A DNA stretch of 64,000 bases from Flavobacteriales bacterium UBA5040 (GCA_002415135.1 DIBY01000015.1:61130-125129), one strand, 5' to 3'; counted from the first letter of the stretch, positions 42,407 to 51,847 are shown. Made by a program: numbers and translations. The notes: generated from the letters alone by a model not told the origin.

Positions 42407-43333
42407 ATGAAAGTTACCGTAGTTGGAGCAGGAGCAGTTGGCGCAAGTTGCGCAGAATACATTGCGATGAAAGATTTCGCAGCAGAAGTTGTTTTAGTGG
42501 ACATTAAAGAAGGTTTTGCCGAAGGGAAAGCTATGGATTTAATGCAAACCGCTTCTCTAAACGGATTTGATACCAAAATTACCGGAACGACTGGCGATTA
42601 CAGCAAAACTGCTGGATCAAAAGTTGCGGTTATCACTTCAGGAATTCCAAGAAAGCCAGGAATGACTCGTGAAGAATTGATCGGAATCAACGCTGGAATT
42701 GTGAAAGATGTTACTGCAAACTTGGTAAAACATTCACCAAACGTGATCATCATCGTGGTTTCTAACCCTATGGATACCATGGCTTACCTGGTTCACAAAA
42801 CTTCAGGTCTTCCAAAAAATCAAATCATTGGAATGGGTGGAGCACTAGATTCTGCACGTTTTAAATACAGATTGGCTGAAGCTCTAGAATGTCCAATTTC
42901 TGACGTTGACGGAATGGTGATTGCTGCTCACAGTGATACAGGAATGCTTCCTTTGATGAGTAAAGCAACCAGAAATGGAGTGCCAGTAACTGAGTTTTTA
43001 GACGAAGCAAAACAAGATCACGTTGCCGAAGAAACCAAAGTTGGTGGTGCAACGCTGACAAAATTATTAGGAACATCAGCTTGGTATGCGCCGGGTGCGG
43101 CAGTTTCAGTAATGGTTCAGTCGATTCTTTGCGACCACAAAAAAATGATTCCTTGCTCATTAATGTTAGACGGCGAATACGGTCAAAGCGACATCTGCCT
43201 TGGAGTTCCCGCGATCATTGGAGCCAATGGAGTTGAGAAAATCGTTGAGATCAGTTTAACAGACGCCGAAAAAGAAAAATTCGCAACCGCTGCCAAAGCA
43301 GTTCGTGAGGTGAATGGTGATTTGAAATTCTAA
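42407..43333 (+). CDS. mdh: Malate dehydrogenase
   Basis: The 308-residue NAD-dependent enzyme oxidises malate to oxaloacetate in the citric acid cycle. It has the N-terminal Rossmann GAGAVGASCAEY, the substrate loop SGIPRKPGMTREEL with its arginines, VVSNPMDTMAYLV, and catalytic His in VIAAHSDTGMLP. It belongs to the lactate dehydrogenase-like (type 3) malate dehydrogenases. The gene stands alone and ends at a terminator. Confidence 0.96.
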   Translation: MKVTVVGAGAVGASCAEYIAMKDFAAEVVLVDIKEGFAEGKAMDLMQTASLNGFDTKITGTTGDYSKTAGSKVAVITSGIPRKPGMTREELIGINAGIVKDVTANLVKHSPNVIIIVVSNPMDTMAYLVHKTSGLPKNQIIGMGGALDSARFKYRLAEALECPISDVDGMVIAAHSDTGMLPLMSKATRNGVPVTEFLDEAKQDHVAEETKVGGATLTKLLGTSAWYAPGAAVSVMVQSILCDHKKMIPCSLMLDGEYGQSDICLGVPAIIGANGVEKIVEISLTDAEKEKFATAAKAVREVNGDLKF

Positions 43334-43355
43334 ATAAATCATTATCAATTATACA

Positions 43356-43388
43356 AACGCATCTTTTAGAAGGTGCGTTTTTTTTTGG
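43356..43388 (+). terminator. Terminator of mdh
   Basis: AACGCATCTT pairs with AAGGTGCGTT (43356-43379) with one G:T pair, followed by a long T-run. Confidence 0.8.
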
Positions 43389-43415
43389 AGCAACAAGATT
43401 TTCGCTTCTTACATA

Positions 43416-43487
43416 ACCCGTCCAGCTGTCCGCTATATCCGCTCGCTGCTTTCGCAGACTCGCGGGATGCCGCTGCCATCTGGGCTA
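43416..43487. repeat. GC-rich intergenic repeat copy (TAGCCCAGAT type)
   Basis: On the minus strand this reads CTAGCCCAGATGGCAGCGGC and continues through GCGAG to GATAGC-like phrases, ending near 43416. It is markedly more GC-rich than its surroundings and resembles the copy at 57928-58004. It lies in a 510-bp gap after mdh; the rest of the gap holds a REP-like motif and the pafA promoter. Confidence 0.5.
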
Positions 43488-43552
43488 GAAATTCAGGCAG
43501 TTTGTTTTTTCAATTTTAAAAATCTTTCATCTTGGTCAACTTTTCTAAAATT

Positions 43553-43575
43553 GTCAGACTGAGCTTGTCGAAGTC
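43553..43575. repeat. REP-like motif (GAGCTTGTCGAAG)
   Basis: A GTCAGACTGAGCTTGTC core followed by GAAGTC. Shorter copies occur at 56295-56311 (inverted) and near 56350. Confidence 0.45.
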
Positions 43576-43795
43576 TTTTTAAGATTTTAGAATGATGAGA
43601 ACTAAATCTCCCCGAGAATTTTAAGAATCCACAAACCATATTACACGATCAATTACCGCAGGAAATCTTACTACTCTTAATCTCTTCATCAAATCTTAAC
43701 GGTTAAATTGATTACTGGTTAGTGGTTTTTTTTGCCTAATCTCTTAAAACTGGAAAGTTAATAGAATGTTCATTCGCCTCTTTAGAATTAATCCT

Positions 43796-43803
43796 TAAAT
43801 TTG
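43796..43803 (+). promoter_or_regulatory. -7 box of the pafA gene
   Basis: TAAATTTG matches TAnnTTTG and lies 40 bp upstream of the ATG at 43844. Confidence 0.5.
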
Positions 43804-43843
43804 TGTTTCTCTTTAAAAAACAGCAAATAATAATTGTCAAAAT

Positions 43844-45484
43844 ATGTTCAAAAAATTAAGCATCGTTCTTTTGGCCGTCATGTGCTCAGGATTTAATGCA
43901 CAAAAAGGCCAATCCAATCAAGTTGACAGACCCAAATTGGTTGTCGGATTAGTCGTTGATCAAATGCGTTGGGATTACCTATATCGTTATTATGAAAAAT
44001 ACGGAAATGATGGATTCAAGAGATTGCTAAATCAGGGTTATTCTTTGAATAATGTGCACATTAATTATATTCCAACTTACACAGCGATCGGGCACACCAC
44101 AATTTATACAGGATCCGTTCCAGCGATTCACGGCATTGCAGGAAATGATTGGTTTGACAAAACTACAGGAAAAAATATGTATTGTACAGAAGATAATTCC
44201 GTAAAATCGGTTGGTACAATGAACGAAAAAGTAGGTAATCAATCACCACGCAACTTGTGGTCAACCACCATTACAGATGAACTTAGGTTAGCAACAAGTA
44301 TGCAGGCAAAAGTAGTGGGCGTTTCTTTGAAAGACCGCGCATCTATTCTGCCAGCGGGACATAATCCTACAGGAGCTTTTTGGTTTGATGATTCGACCGG
44401 AAATTTTGTGACCAGTACTTATTATATGGAAGCTTTGCCAAAATGGGTGAACGACTTTAATAATTTAAAAGTAGGAGATGGTTTGGTGAAAAATGGTTGG
44501 AGTACGTTATTGCCAATTAATCAATATATAGAAAGTTCGCCGGATAATTCTCCCTGGGAAGGTTTACTTGGGAGTGCAAAAACACCTGTTTTTCCGTATA
44601 GCAATCTAGCCGCTGATTACAAAAGTAAGAAAGGTGAAATTAAATACACACCTTTTGGAAACACTTTAACGCTTGCCATTGCTAAAGCAGCAATTAAAGG
44701 AGAGCAGTTAGGAGCAGATGCAATCACTGATTTTTTAGCAGTTAATTTAGCTTCACCAGATTATGCCGGACATAAATTTGGACCGAATTCAATTGAAGTT
44801 CAGGATGTGTATTTAAGACTAGATCGCGATTTAGCGGAGTTCTTTAACTACTTAGATCAGAACGTTGGTAAAGATCAGTACACGGTTTTTCTTTCTGCAG
44901 ATCATGGTGGCGCTCACGCAAAAGGTTTCATGGATGAACATAAAATGCCAACTGGTTTTTACGGTGAAGACAACAAAGAGTTTAACGTTATGTTGAAAGA
45001 TCAATTTAAAGTTGATAAACTCATTTCGAAGATCACCAACAACCAGGTTTATATGGATGAAAAATTAATGACTGAAAATAAATTAAATGCAGATGAGGTA
45101 AAACAATTTCTGATCGATATCTTGAACAAAGATAAATCTGTTTTATTTGCCGTTGATATGAAAAAGGCAGGTTCATCATCAATTCCGGAACCTATCAGAA
45201 CTCGAATCGTCAATGGCTATAACTGGCAAAGAAGTGGTGATATTCAAGTAATTTATCATGATTCCTGGTTGCCGACTTATTCCAAGTTAGGAACCACTCA
45301 CGGTTCTTGGAATTCCTATGATTCTCACATTCCCTTAATATTTATGGGCTGGGGAATTAAGCCGGGTGAAAGTAATAAAGAGTACAGCATGACGGATATC
45401 GCTCCGACCTTATCGGCATTACTACACATCCAATTCCCAAGTGGTAATATTGGAAATCCAATTGTGGAAGCGATCGGAAAATAA
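43844..45484 (+). CDS. pafA: PafA-type alkaline phosphatase
   Basis: The 546-residue secreted phosphatase matches Elizabethkingia/Chryseobacterium PafA along its length. It has a signal peptide (cleavage after FNAQ), the metal-binding VVDQMRWDYLYRY, the nucleophilic Thr segment PTYTAIGHTTIYTGSVPAIHGI, SLKDRASILPAGH, and metal ligands in SADHGGAHAKGFM and THGSWNSYDSHIPL. It releases phosphate from monoesters in the periplasm or outside. In pafA-bearing flavobacteria this enzyme is phosphate-independent; regulation here is not visible. Confidence 0.95.
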   Translation: MFKKLSIVLLAVMCSGFNAQKGQSNQVDRPKLVVGLVVDQMRWDYLYRYYEKYGNDGFKRLLNQGYSLNNVHINYIPTYTAIGHTTIYTGSVPAIHGIAGNDWFDKTTGKNMYCTEDNSVKSVGTMNEKVGNQSPRNLWSTTITDELRLATSMQAKVVGVSLKDRASILPAGHNPTGAFWFDDSTGNFVTSTYYMEALPKWVNDFNNLKVGDGLVKNGWSTLLPINQYIESSPDNSPWEGLLGSAKTPVFPYSNLAADYKSKKGEIKYTPFGNTLTLAIAKAAIKGEQLGADAITDFLAVNLASPDYAGHKFGPNSIEVQDVYLRLDRDLAEFFNYLDQNVGKDQYTVFLSADHGGAHAKGFMDEHKMPTGFYGEDNKEFNVMLKDQFKVDKLISKITNNQVYMDEKLMTENKLNADEVKQFLIDILNKDKSVLFAVDMKKAGSSSIPEPIRTRIVNGYNWQRSGDIQVIYHDSWLPTYSKLGTTHGSWNSYDSHIPLIFMGWGIKPGESNKEYSMTDIAPTLSALLHIQFPSGNIGNPIVEAIGK

Positions 45485-45520
45485 GTTTTAAGTAAATACT
45501 ATAAAATTCAGAATAATTAA

Positions 45521-45547
45521 AAACCGCTGTCGAGCGGTTTTTTTTAT
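45521..45547 (+). terminator. Terminator of pafA
   Basis: AAACCGCT (45521-45528) and AGCGGTTT (45533-45540) flank a 4-nt loop, followed by a T-run. Confidence 0.85.
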
Positions 45548-45812
45548 TTAAACACTAAAGTGAAAAATGGTTTCATTAATTTCACAAATGTTACTTCGGA
45601 ATTGTTGCTCGAAAATAATTTTTTGCTGTTGTCGATGTGGCCTGGGACGCGTAAAGAAAAATGGAATCCGTTAAAAATTCCGTTGTAGGTGGTCTCGTCC
45701 TGAAGACGAGAAGAGTTTGCTCTATCATTGAGATTCTTCTTTCATCAGAATGACCAACTCATTAAAACCAAAAAGACCGCATCACTACAGTCTTTTTTAT
45801 TTTTTTCAAAAA

Positions 45813-46346
45813 TTATTTATTTCTATTCGGCGGATAATTCGCCATGATCTCATTCACAATTTCGGGAATTTGTTTCTGTTTAGATTTCGGAGAATCTACA
45901 GAGATTCCACTTCCGACTCCTTGCCAAACTAATTTTTGGGTTCTCGCATCAATTAAATCTACGATCAAAGCACCTTGATTATAATTCTGGGTCCAGGTTC
46001 TATTCATGCCCAGTCCGTAACCGAAAGGTCCGCCCCAACCATACATTCCGTAACCTCTAGAACCTTGAATATCCTGAACTTTTTTATGATTCGCTTTTAC
46101 GTTCACGATCAGATCCGGGTTTTCAGAAACGCTCATGCCTTTGGTTTGCAATTGTTTCGAGACTTCGTTCAGTACGCGGTCTTTATCAATGTCATTCAAT
46201 TTCAAATCGTCGATCCGTAATTTATACGTTTTGTACATATTGAAATTTGCGGTTTCTGCATAATCAGATTTCACCTGAAAAGGGCTGCAAGAAGCAAGGC
46301 CCAACGTGGCAGAAGCCAATAAAAGTAAGATATATTTTTTGCTCAT
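45813..46346 (-). CDS. DUF4136-family lipoprotein
   Basis: The 177-residue protein has a lipoprotein signal (LGLASC) and the DUF4136 layout: DYAETANFNMYKTYKL near the N-terminus, NPDLIVNVKANHKKVQ in the middle, and the C-terminal GALIVDLIDARTQKLVWQGVGSG. A Gly/Tyr-rich loop (GYGMYGWGGPFGYGLGMN) sits between strands. The family is envelope-located with no assigned function. It starts 23 bp upstream of a possible small downstream gene on the opposite orientation side. Confidence 0.88.
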   Translation of the reverse strand: MSKKYILLLLASATLGLASCSPFQVKSDYAETANFNMYKTYKLRIDDLKLNDIDKDRVLNEVSKQLQTKGMSVSENPDLIVNVKANHKKVQDIQGSRGYGMYGWGGPFGYGLGMNRTWTQNYNQGALIVDLIDARTQKLVWQGVGSGISVDSPKSKQKQIPEIVNEIMANYPPNRNK

Positions 46347-46369
46347 GACCTGTATATTTTTAATTGAAT

Positions 46370-46573
46370 TTATTGCTTATTATTCATTGCTGATTGCTCA
46401 TTTTTCTTCACCTTCACAAAAGTATCCGTCTTCTTATCATAACCATACGGACAATGTTTGCAACCACTTTTGCAGCAATAACCGCGTTTCAAATGGTAGG
46501 CTTCTGTAAAAACTTTATAACCCTGTTCGTTATAATAATAGTCTTCGTGTTCTTTGATAATTTTCTGGTACAT
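46370..46573 (-). CDS. Small cysteine-rich protein (DUF5522-like)
   Basis: The 67-residue protein has a tight Cys cluster GYCCKSGCKHCPYGY (about 31-45), suggesting a metal site. The flanks are charged. It fits the DUF5522 family common in Bacteroidota; function is unknown. It is divergent from the following small gene with a 39-bp gap. Confidence 0.82.
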   Translation of the reverse strand: MYQKIIKEHEDYYYNEQGYKVFTEAYHLKRGYCCKSGCKHCPYGYDKKTDTFVKVKKNEQSAMNNKQ

Positions 46574-46612
46574 AAGTTAAATCAGATTTCCTGAAATTAA
46601 TATCTTTGTTAC

Positions 46613-46945
46613 ATGATACTGGTTTGCCAAAGACTTCTCAAAAATACAAAAATTTCAGGGATTACCCTTTTCCCGTTCATCATTCTGAAAAAGCCAGAAT
46701 ACCTGTACGATCAAATTCTCATCAATCACGAGAAAATCCATTTGCGTCAGCAGGTAGAACTTTTGGTAATTTTCTTTTATCTCTGGTATGTGATCGAATA
46801 TTATTATTGGTACTTTAAATTAAAAGACCATTTTCTCGCCTACAAATCCATCTCCTTCGAGCGGGAAGCCTACGCCATGGAAGATGATTTAAACTATCTC
46901 GACTCCCGAAAAGCCTGGAGTTTTTGGAAATATATTTTGGATTAA
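46613..46945 (+). CDS. Small membrane protein with HExxH motif
   Basis: The 110-residue protein has the motif NHEKIHLRQQVELL (about 38-51), in which HEKIH fits a zinc metallopeptidase HExxH, followed by a hydrophobic segment (VIFFYLWYVIEYYYWYF) and a C-terminal phrase FEREAYAMEDDLNYL with a possible third ligand Glu. Conserved small proteins of this type occur in Bacteroidota; enzymatic activity is not shown. Confidence 0.75.
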   Translation: MILVCQRLLKNTKISGITLFPFIILKKPEYLYDQILINHEKIHLRQQVELLVIFFYLWYVIEYYYWYFKLKDHFLAYKSISFEREAYAMEDDLNYLDSRKAWSFWKYILD

Positions 46946-46950
46946 TTTTA

Positions 46951-47038
46951 TTTGGGCGCACAATTCCGCCCTCCGTTCCCGCTTTTTTGTTCGTCGTGCC
47001 TCCTCGCAAAAAGAGCTCCACTCAGGTCGGGGCGCGGA
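46951..47038. repeat. GC-rich intergenic repeat copy (TTTGGGCG type)
   Basis: It begins TTTTATTTGGGCG (46947-46959), a 13-bp phrase also present at 63495-63507, and ends near CTCAGGTCGGGGCGCGG, which resembles CTCGGGTCGGGCTC in the other copy. It is far more GC-rich than its flanks. The following 280 bp (47039-47317) hold no gene I can support. Confidence 0.5.
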
Positions 47039-47317
47039 TTTGACTATTTATAATTTTGGATTTTAAATAAAAGATTAGTTTCCTTTAGTAGCCGAATTTA
47101 AAAATGACTTAGGAAACGGAGCCGTTGAGAAAATTGAAATTTAATTCGTTAAGAAACTTCCACTGTTTGAGCGCGGCACAATTTTTCATCGAAGAACAAT
47201 TTATTATCGCGCGAGTTTTGGGAGTTTTAGAATTAAATATTAATTTTTAGGTGAGTTTCCAGTCTTGAACTTTATGTTATTTTACTTCAAGGCAAAAGAA
47301 AAAGAAATGAAACAAGT

Positions 47318-47531
47318 TTAGATTGGTCTTGGTTCGGAATGGGACTTTAGTTTTTTCTTATTAGCATCATTAATTCTTTTCTCTGCAGCATTTTTCTCTT
47401 CCGCAGAATCTCACCACTCTTTATATTCGTGTCTACGGAAAATAACTAATTTTTCGATCACAGATTTATGTTCTAATGCCGAAAACCACTCAAGTAATTC
47501 TTGTTTTTTTATTTAAAATTTGTGGATCCAT
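47318..47531 (-). pseudogene. Decayed small gene with frameshift and stop
   Basis: On the minus strand an ATG at 47531 opens MDPQILNKK. Removing one A from the A7 run (47504-47510 complement) continues as QELLEWFSALEHKSVIEKL and then VIFRRHEYKEW, which meets a TGA at 47411-47413. The frame stays open after that stop for about 30 codons to a TAA at 47318. Two lesions in an otherwise protein-like frame indicate a dead gene of about 70 codons. I do not recognise the family. Confidence 0.55.
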
Positions 47532-47665
47532 TATGTTCTTATCTAAAAATATTACTAATCAAATATGTAAATTTTAAATTAATCATATTCTAAGTCTTTC
47601 CTCAACGTTGGGAGACTTTGATAATCGGATTTCTCTAGTCAGAAATGTATTAATTGCTTATAAGT

Positions 47666-48307
47666 TTAATTGAAATCAAACAAATAAACTTTAAGATGAT
47701 AGTTCTTCTTAAATTCCATACACTTCAAATTAACTTCATTTACCAGTTTTAATTGCTGTTCATTTATATTTGAATAATCTTTATTGCTGTGCGAACCTTG
47801 GGATAATGACTGAATATAAATTAACATTTTATCAAATTCGACTATAAATTCACTTTCAATTAAATTCCATGCATAATTAATATAATTAACGAGTAGAGAA
47901 GATTCTAATGCATTTTTTGGAATTTCATAATATTCTGAATCTGGATTAGCAAACTTTCCTTTATTTCTCCAAGTATGTGCGATAATATTATTTCTGAAAT
48001 CTTTTAAACGCCATTTATTAATATTTTTGAAAATGGGTTTATTTATAATTTTTATCTGAGTTATTCTTTGTTTATAAGAATTTAGAAATGCAGTATTAAA
48101 ATATAAATTATATTCTTCATTAAAATTTACAACTTCTAAAATTATATGATATAAAAGAGGAGTATCGGAATAATCGAATCCATTTATCAATTCTTTATCT
48201 TGTTTTAATTTTGACCACAGATTATTTATTGCTTGTTTACATTTATATAAAATGAATAAACTTTCGTAAATTTTTTTTTCTTCTTCGTTTAATTTTTCTT
48301 TAATCAT
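47666..48307 (-). CDS. Helical protein with HEPN-like RNxxxAH motif
   Basis: The 213-residue protein is almost fully helical, very AT-rich and Asn/Lys-rich. The phrase KDFRNNIIAHTWRNKG (Arg105, His111) resembles the R-N-x(3-4)-A-H active motif of HEPN ribonucleases found in Abi and toxin proteins. No nucleotidyltransferase partner lies beside it. It stands alone in a patch of decayed DNA, which suggests horizontal acquisition. An inactive relative is possible. Confidence 0.6.
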   Translation of the reverse strand: MIKEKLNEEEKKIYESLFILYKCKQAINNLWSKLKQDKELINGFDYSDTPLLYHIILEVVNFNEEYNLYFNTAFLNSYKQRITQIKIINKPIFKNINKWRLKDFRNNIIAHTWRNKGKFANPDSEYYEIPKNALESSLLVNYINYAWNLIESEFIVEFDKMLIYIQSLSQGSHSNKDYSNINEQQLKLVNEVNLKCMEFKKNYHLKVYLFDFN

Positions 48308-48495
48308 TATTTAACAGAAATTGAAATTAAATATAAGCCTAATGTATTAAGTCCTTTGTAAAATTGTCTTTGTAATTAAAATATAATGTTCTTATTTGTA
48401 ACTGCTCTCTAATATAAAGATTTAAAATGAAATAGTAAAAAGTTCACTAAAACGAAAAAGATTTTCTTTCAATTATTTCCCGAACTTTGACCCCA

Positions 48496-49404
48496 ATGAA
48501 AATCTCCACTGTTCCCATTCCCATTATCCAAATACCTCTTCAGAAAAACATCCAGCTTTTTCTGAAAAGAGAAGATCTAATCCATCCTCAAATTTCAGGG
48601 AATAAATACTGGAAACTCTTTTATAATATCAATTCTTATTTAGATCAAAATCCAGGAAATCCTGTCATTATTACTTTTGGGGGAGCCTTCTCCAATCATA
48701 TTGCGGCCGTTGCTGCGTTGGGAAAAGAATATCAACTGAAAACCTTGGGAATAATTCGTGGCGAGGAACTTCAGTATAAATGGCAGGACAATCCAACTTT
48801 AAAACTTGCTCATCAAAACGGTATGGACTCTAGATTTGTTAGTAGGGAAGAATATCGAGACAAAGATTTTTTAACCCAAATCTTAGAAAAAGAATTCCCT
48901 AATGCTTTAATCATTCCAGAAGGAGGAACGAACGAGCGCGCCGTGGAAGGGGTTCAATTCATGCTCAATGAGGAAACAAAAAGTTTTGATTATCTTTGCA
49001 CCGCAGTTGGAACCGGAGGCACAATCGCCGGGATTTCCAGGTTTGCAGCGGAGAATCAAAAGGTTTTAGGTTTTAAGGTGGTAGATGATCAGTCCTTATA
49101 TGATAAGGTGTTGAAACTTTCAGCCAAAAACAATTTTGAGTTAGTAGAAGCACATGATGGAAAGTACGGTAAAATAACGAACGAGAATATTCGTTTTATC
49201 AATGACTTCAAAGACAAGTTTGGTATTCAACTCGACCCGATCTATACCGGAAAAATGTTGAGGAAGCTTTTTGAAATGATAGAAGAAAATTATTTTCCGG
49301 AAGGAAGTAAGATCCTGGCTTTTCATACCGGTGGTTTGCAGGGAATTTCCGGAGCCAATGAATTATTGAAAAAACAGAATCGCGACTTAATCGATATAAA
49401 TTAA
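48496..49404 (+). CDS. PLP enzyme of the D-cysteine desulfhydrase / ACC deaminase family
   Basis: The 302-residue fold-type II PLP enzyme has the PLP lysine in SGNKYWKL, FGGAFSNHIAA with the Ser-Asn-His phosphate contact, EGGTNERAVEG, and the cofactor phosphate loop VGTGGTIAGI. The family includes ACC deaminase and D-cysteine desulfhydrase; the precise substrate cannot be set from these motifs, and D-cysteine desulfhydrase is more usual in this group. The ATG at 48496 is used instead of a TTG nine bases upstream. Confidence 0.88.
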   Translation: MKISTVPIPIIQIPLQKNIQLFLKREDLIHPQISGNKYWKLFYNINSYLDQNPGNPVIITFGGAFSNHIAAVAALGKEYQLKTLGIIRGEELQYKWQDNPTLKLAHQNGMDSRFVSREEYRDKDFLTQILEKEFPNALIIPEGGTNERAVEGVQFMLNEETKSFDYLCTAVGTGGTIAGISRFAAENQKVLGFKVVDDQSLYDKVLKLSAKNNFELVEAHDGKYGKITNENIRFINDFKDKFGIQLDPIYTGKMLRKLFEMIEENYFPEGSKILAFHTGGLQGISGANELLKKQNRDLIDIN

Positions 49405-49451
49405 AATATGATATAGAACATTACTGGTTTTAACGTCATTAAATATAATAT

Positions 49452-50501
49452 ATGAAGAAAGTATTTTTTGCTCTCGCATTGATCTTATTTGCGAAATTCA
49501 ATGCACAGGGTTGGAAAACAGACGAGCAATACATTCAAAAATTTGCCTTGTACGCGGTCGAAGAAATGGAAAAATATAAAATTCCAGCTTCAATAACTTT
49601 AGCGCAGGGACTTCTGGAAACCGGTGGCGGACAAAGTCGCTTGGCGCAACAGGGAAATAATCATTTCGGCATTAAATGCAAAGAAGACTGGACCGGAAAA
49701 TCCATGAAACATACGGACGATGCGCCGAATGAGTGTTTCAGAGTGTATGACGATCCAAGAGAATCTTATGAAGACCATTCCAAATTTTTGGCTTTCCGAA
49801 AGTATTATGTGAATTTGTTCAAACTCGATATGATGGATTACAGAGGCTGGGCTCACGGTTTAAAAAAAGCAGGTTACGCAACCAATCCTCGTTATGCATA
49901 CATTCTGATCGATAAAATTGAAAGGAATAAACTCTACGAATTTGACAAAGTAAGTTCTAAAGAAGCACTTTATGCCGTCTTGAAAATGTATCCGAATTTA
50001 AAGGATGATCGTATTTTTATGGCGCAATTGGATCAAAGTCAAACGAAGTCAAAAGCAGTAACTGTAAAAGTTCCGTACGAACAAATTTCCTATTCTGATC
50101 AGAAAAAGAAAGTAGAAAAACTGGTTACAAAAGCGGAATCACTAAATTCTATTTTAATTAAAAGCCATCCAAATGGTGCTAAGAAATTCGTGATCATTCC
50201 AGATGACATTGAGTTGGCGGCGATTTCGAAAAAATTCCAGATCACAGAATCTGCTTTGATGAAATGGAATGAACTTGACCGAACTCAATTGAGAAGAAAT
50301 GATATTCTTTTCTTAGAAAATAAATCTTCCAAAGGAAATGTCGCTACTTACAAATCCCAGGTAGGAGAGTCGATGCACGATATCGCCCAGAAATTCGGAA
50401 TTAAACTGAATAAATTGTATTCTAAAAATAGAATGGATTACGGTCAGCAACCAAAAGTTGGTCAACTCATTTATCTTCAAAGCAAAAAACCCAGAAAGTA
50501 G
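49452..50501 (+). CDS. Secreted glucosaminidase with LysM domains
   Basis: The 349-residue protein has a signal peptide (cleavage after FNAQ) and a GH73-type glucosaminidase domain (about 25-165; SITLAQGLLETGGGQSRLAQQGNNHFGIKC with the catalytic Glu, and FRVYDDPRESYEDHSKFL). It has two C-terminal LysM-like units (DDIELAAISKKFQITESALMKWN and GESMHDIAQKFGIKLNKLYSKN). It would cut peptidoglycan glycan chains during growth or division. It is followed 62 bp later by hemL. Confidence 0.92.
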   Translation: MKKVFFALALILFAKFNAQGWKTDEQYIQKFALYAVEEMEKYKIPASITLAQGLLETGGGQSRLAQQGNNHFGIKCKEDWTGKSMKHTDDAPNECFRVYDDPRESYEDHSKFLAFRKYYVNLFKLDMMDYRGWAHGLKKAGYATNPRYAYILIDKIERNKLYEFDKVSSKEALYAVLKMYPNLKDDRIFMAQLDQSQTKSKAVTVKVPYEQISYSDQKKKVEKLVTKAESLNSILIKSHPNGAKKFVIIPDDIELAAISKKFQITESALMKWNELDRTQLRRNDILFLENKSSKGNVATYKSQVGESMHDIAQKFGIKLNKLYSKNRMDYGQQPKVGQLIYLQSKKPRK

Positions 50502-50563
50502 GTACACCTAAGAAGTTAGATTTTCGACATTACTCATTATTTATTACTCATTACTCATCAATT

Positions 50564-51847
50564 ATGAATTACCAAAGAAGTTCTGCTTTATTCGATGAAG
50601 CATACCAATATATTCCGGGCGGTGTGAATTCACCCGTTCGTGCTTTTAAATCTGTAGGCGGCGTGCCTCTATTTATGAAAGCTGCAAAAGGTGCTTATCT
50701 CACTGATGCAGATGACAATCAATATATCGAATATATTAATTCCTGGGGTCCGGCTATTCTTGGACACACGCATCCCGAAGTTTTAGAAGCCATTAAAAAA
50801 CAAGCAGAAAAAGGTTTTTCCTATGGAACTCCAACTGAACTTGAAACAGAAATTGCAAAATTTATTGTAGAAAATGTTCCGAATATCGACCAGATCAGAA
50901 TGGTTTCTTCTGGTACAGAAGCTTGTATGAGTGCGATCCGTTTGGCTCGTGGTTTTACTGGAAGAGATAAATTCATCAAATTCGAAGGTTGTTACCATGG
51001 ACATTCCGACTCCTTTCTAATTAAGTCGGGTAGTGGAATGGCAACTTTTGGAAATCCAAGTTCGCCTGGTGTAACTCCTGGAACTGCGAAAGACACTTTG
51101 AACGCGCGATATAACAACATTGAGCAAGTTGAAGATTTGTTCCGCTTAAATCAAGGTGAAATTGCCGCGATCATCATTGAACCAGTTGCCGGAAATATGG
51201 GTTGCGTTTTACCTGAAAATAATTTCCTTCAAAAATTGAGAAAACTCTGTGATGAAAACGGAGCTCTTTTAATTTTTGATGAGGTAATGACTGGATTTAG
51301 GTTGGCTTTTGGAGGAGCACAGGAACTGTATAATGTAAAAGCAGATTTAGTAACTTTCGGAAAAGTGATCGGTGGTGGACTTCCAGTCGGTGCTTTTGCG
51401 GGAAGAAATGAAATTATGGATCAGCTTGCGCCAAAAGGTGCCGTTTATCAAGCTGGAACTTTGAGTGGAAATCCTTTGGCAATGAGAGCAGGTTTAACCA
51501 CTTTGCAGCTCATTAAGAACGATGAAAACTTTTATCAAAATCTAAGCAAGACCACAGAAACTTTAGACTTTGAGATCGGTAAAATATTGAATTCAAAAAG
51601 TATTGAACATCGAATTAACAGAAAAGGTTCTATGATGAGCATCTTTTTTCACATTAATGCGGTTTCTAATTTTGATGAAGCAGCCAATGCGAATCATGCT
51701 TTATTTAATAATTTCTTCCATCAGTTATTAGCCAAGGGAATTTATTTACCGCCAAGTGGTTATGAAACCTGGTTTATTTCTGATGCGATTAAAGAAAATG
51801 AAATTGACAAAACCTTAGAAGTCATTCGACAGTTTGAATATTCTTAA
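50564..51847 (+). CDS. hemL: Glutamate-1-semialdehyde 2,1-aminomutase
   Basis: The 427-residue PLP enzyme makes 5-aminolevulinate for haem synthesis. It starts with the family phrase YIPGGVNSPVRAF and contains SSGTEACMSAIRLARG, the FEGCYHGHSD box, LIFDEVMTGFR, and the PLP lysine in TFGKVIGGGLPVGAF. Length and motifs are standard. It may be co-transcribed with the glucosaminidase. Confidence 0.97.
   Translation: MNYQRSSALFDEAYQYIPGGVNSPVRAFKSVGGVPLFMKAAKGAYLTDADDNQYIEYINSWGPAILGHTHPEVLEAIKKQAEKGFSYGTPTELETEIAKFIVENVPNIDQIRMVSSGTEACMSAIRLARGFTGRDKFIKFEGCYHGHSDSFLIKSGSGMATFGNPSSPGVTPGTAKDTLNARYNNIEQVEDLFRLNQGEIAAIIIEPVAGNMGCVLPENNFLQKLRKLCDENGALLIFDEVMTGFRLAFGGAQELYNVKADLVTFGKVIGGGLPVGAFAGRNEIMDQLAPKGAVYQAGTLSGNPLAMRAGLTTLQLIKNDENFYQNLSKTTETLDFEIGKILNSKSIEHRINRKGSMMSIFFHINAVSNFDEAANANHALFNNFFHQLLAKGIYLPPSGYETWFISDAIKENEIDKTLEVIRQFEYS

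Noticed and set aside
42861..43160. Open frame on the minus strand in mdh
   Set aside because: It is a shadow of the mdh coding sequence; codon pattern and conservation belong to the plus strand.
45548..45812. Possible short coding fragment after pafA (a frame with WPGTRKEKWNP)
   Set aside because: About 40 codons only, from a GTG, with no start signal and no recognisable homology; may be a relic but cannot be supported.
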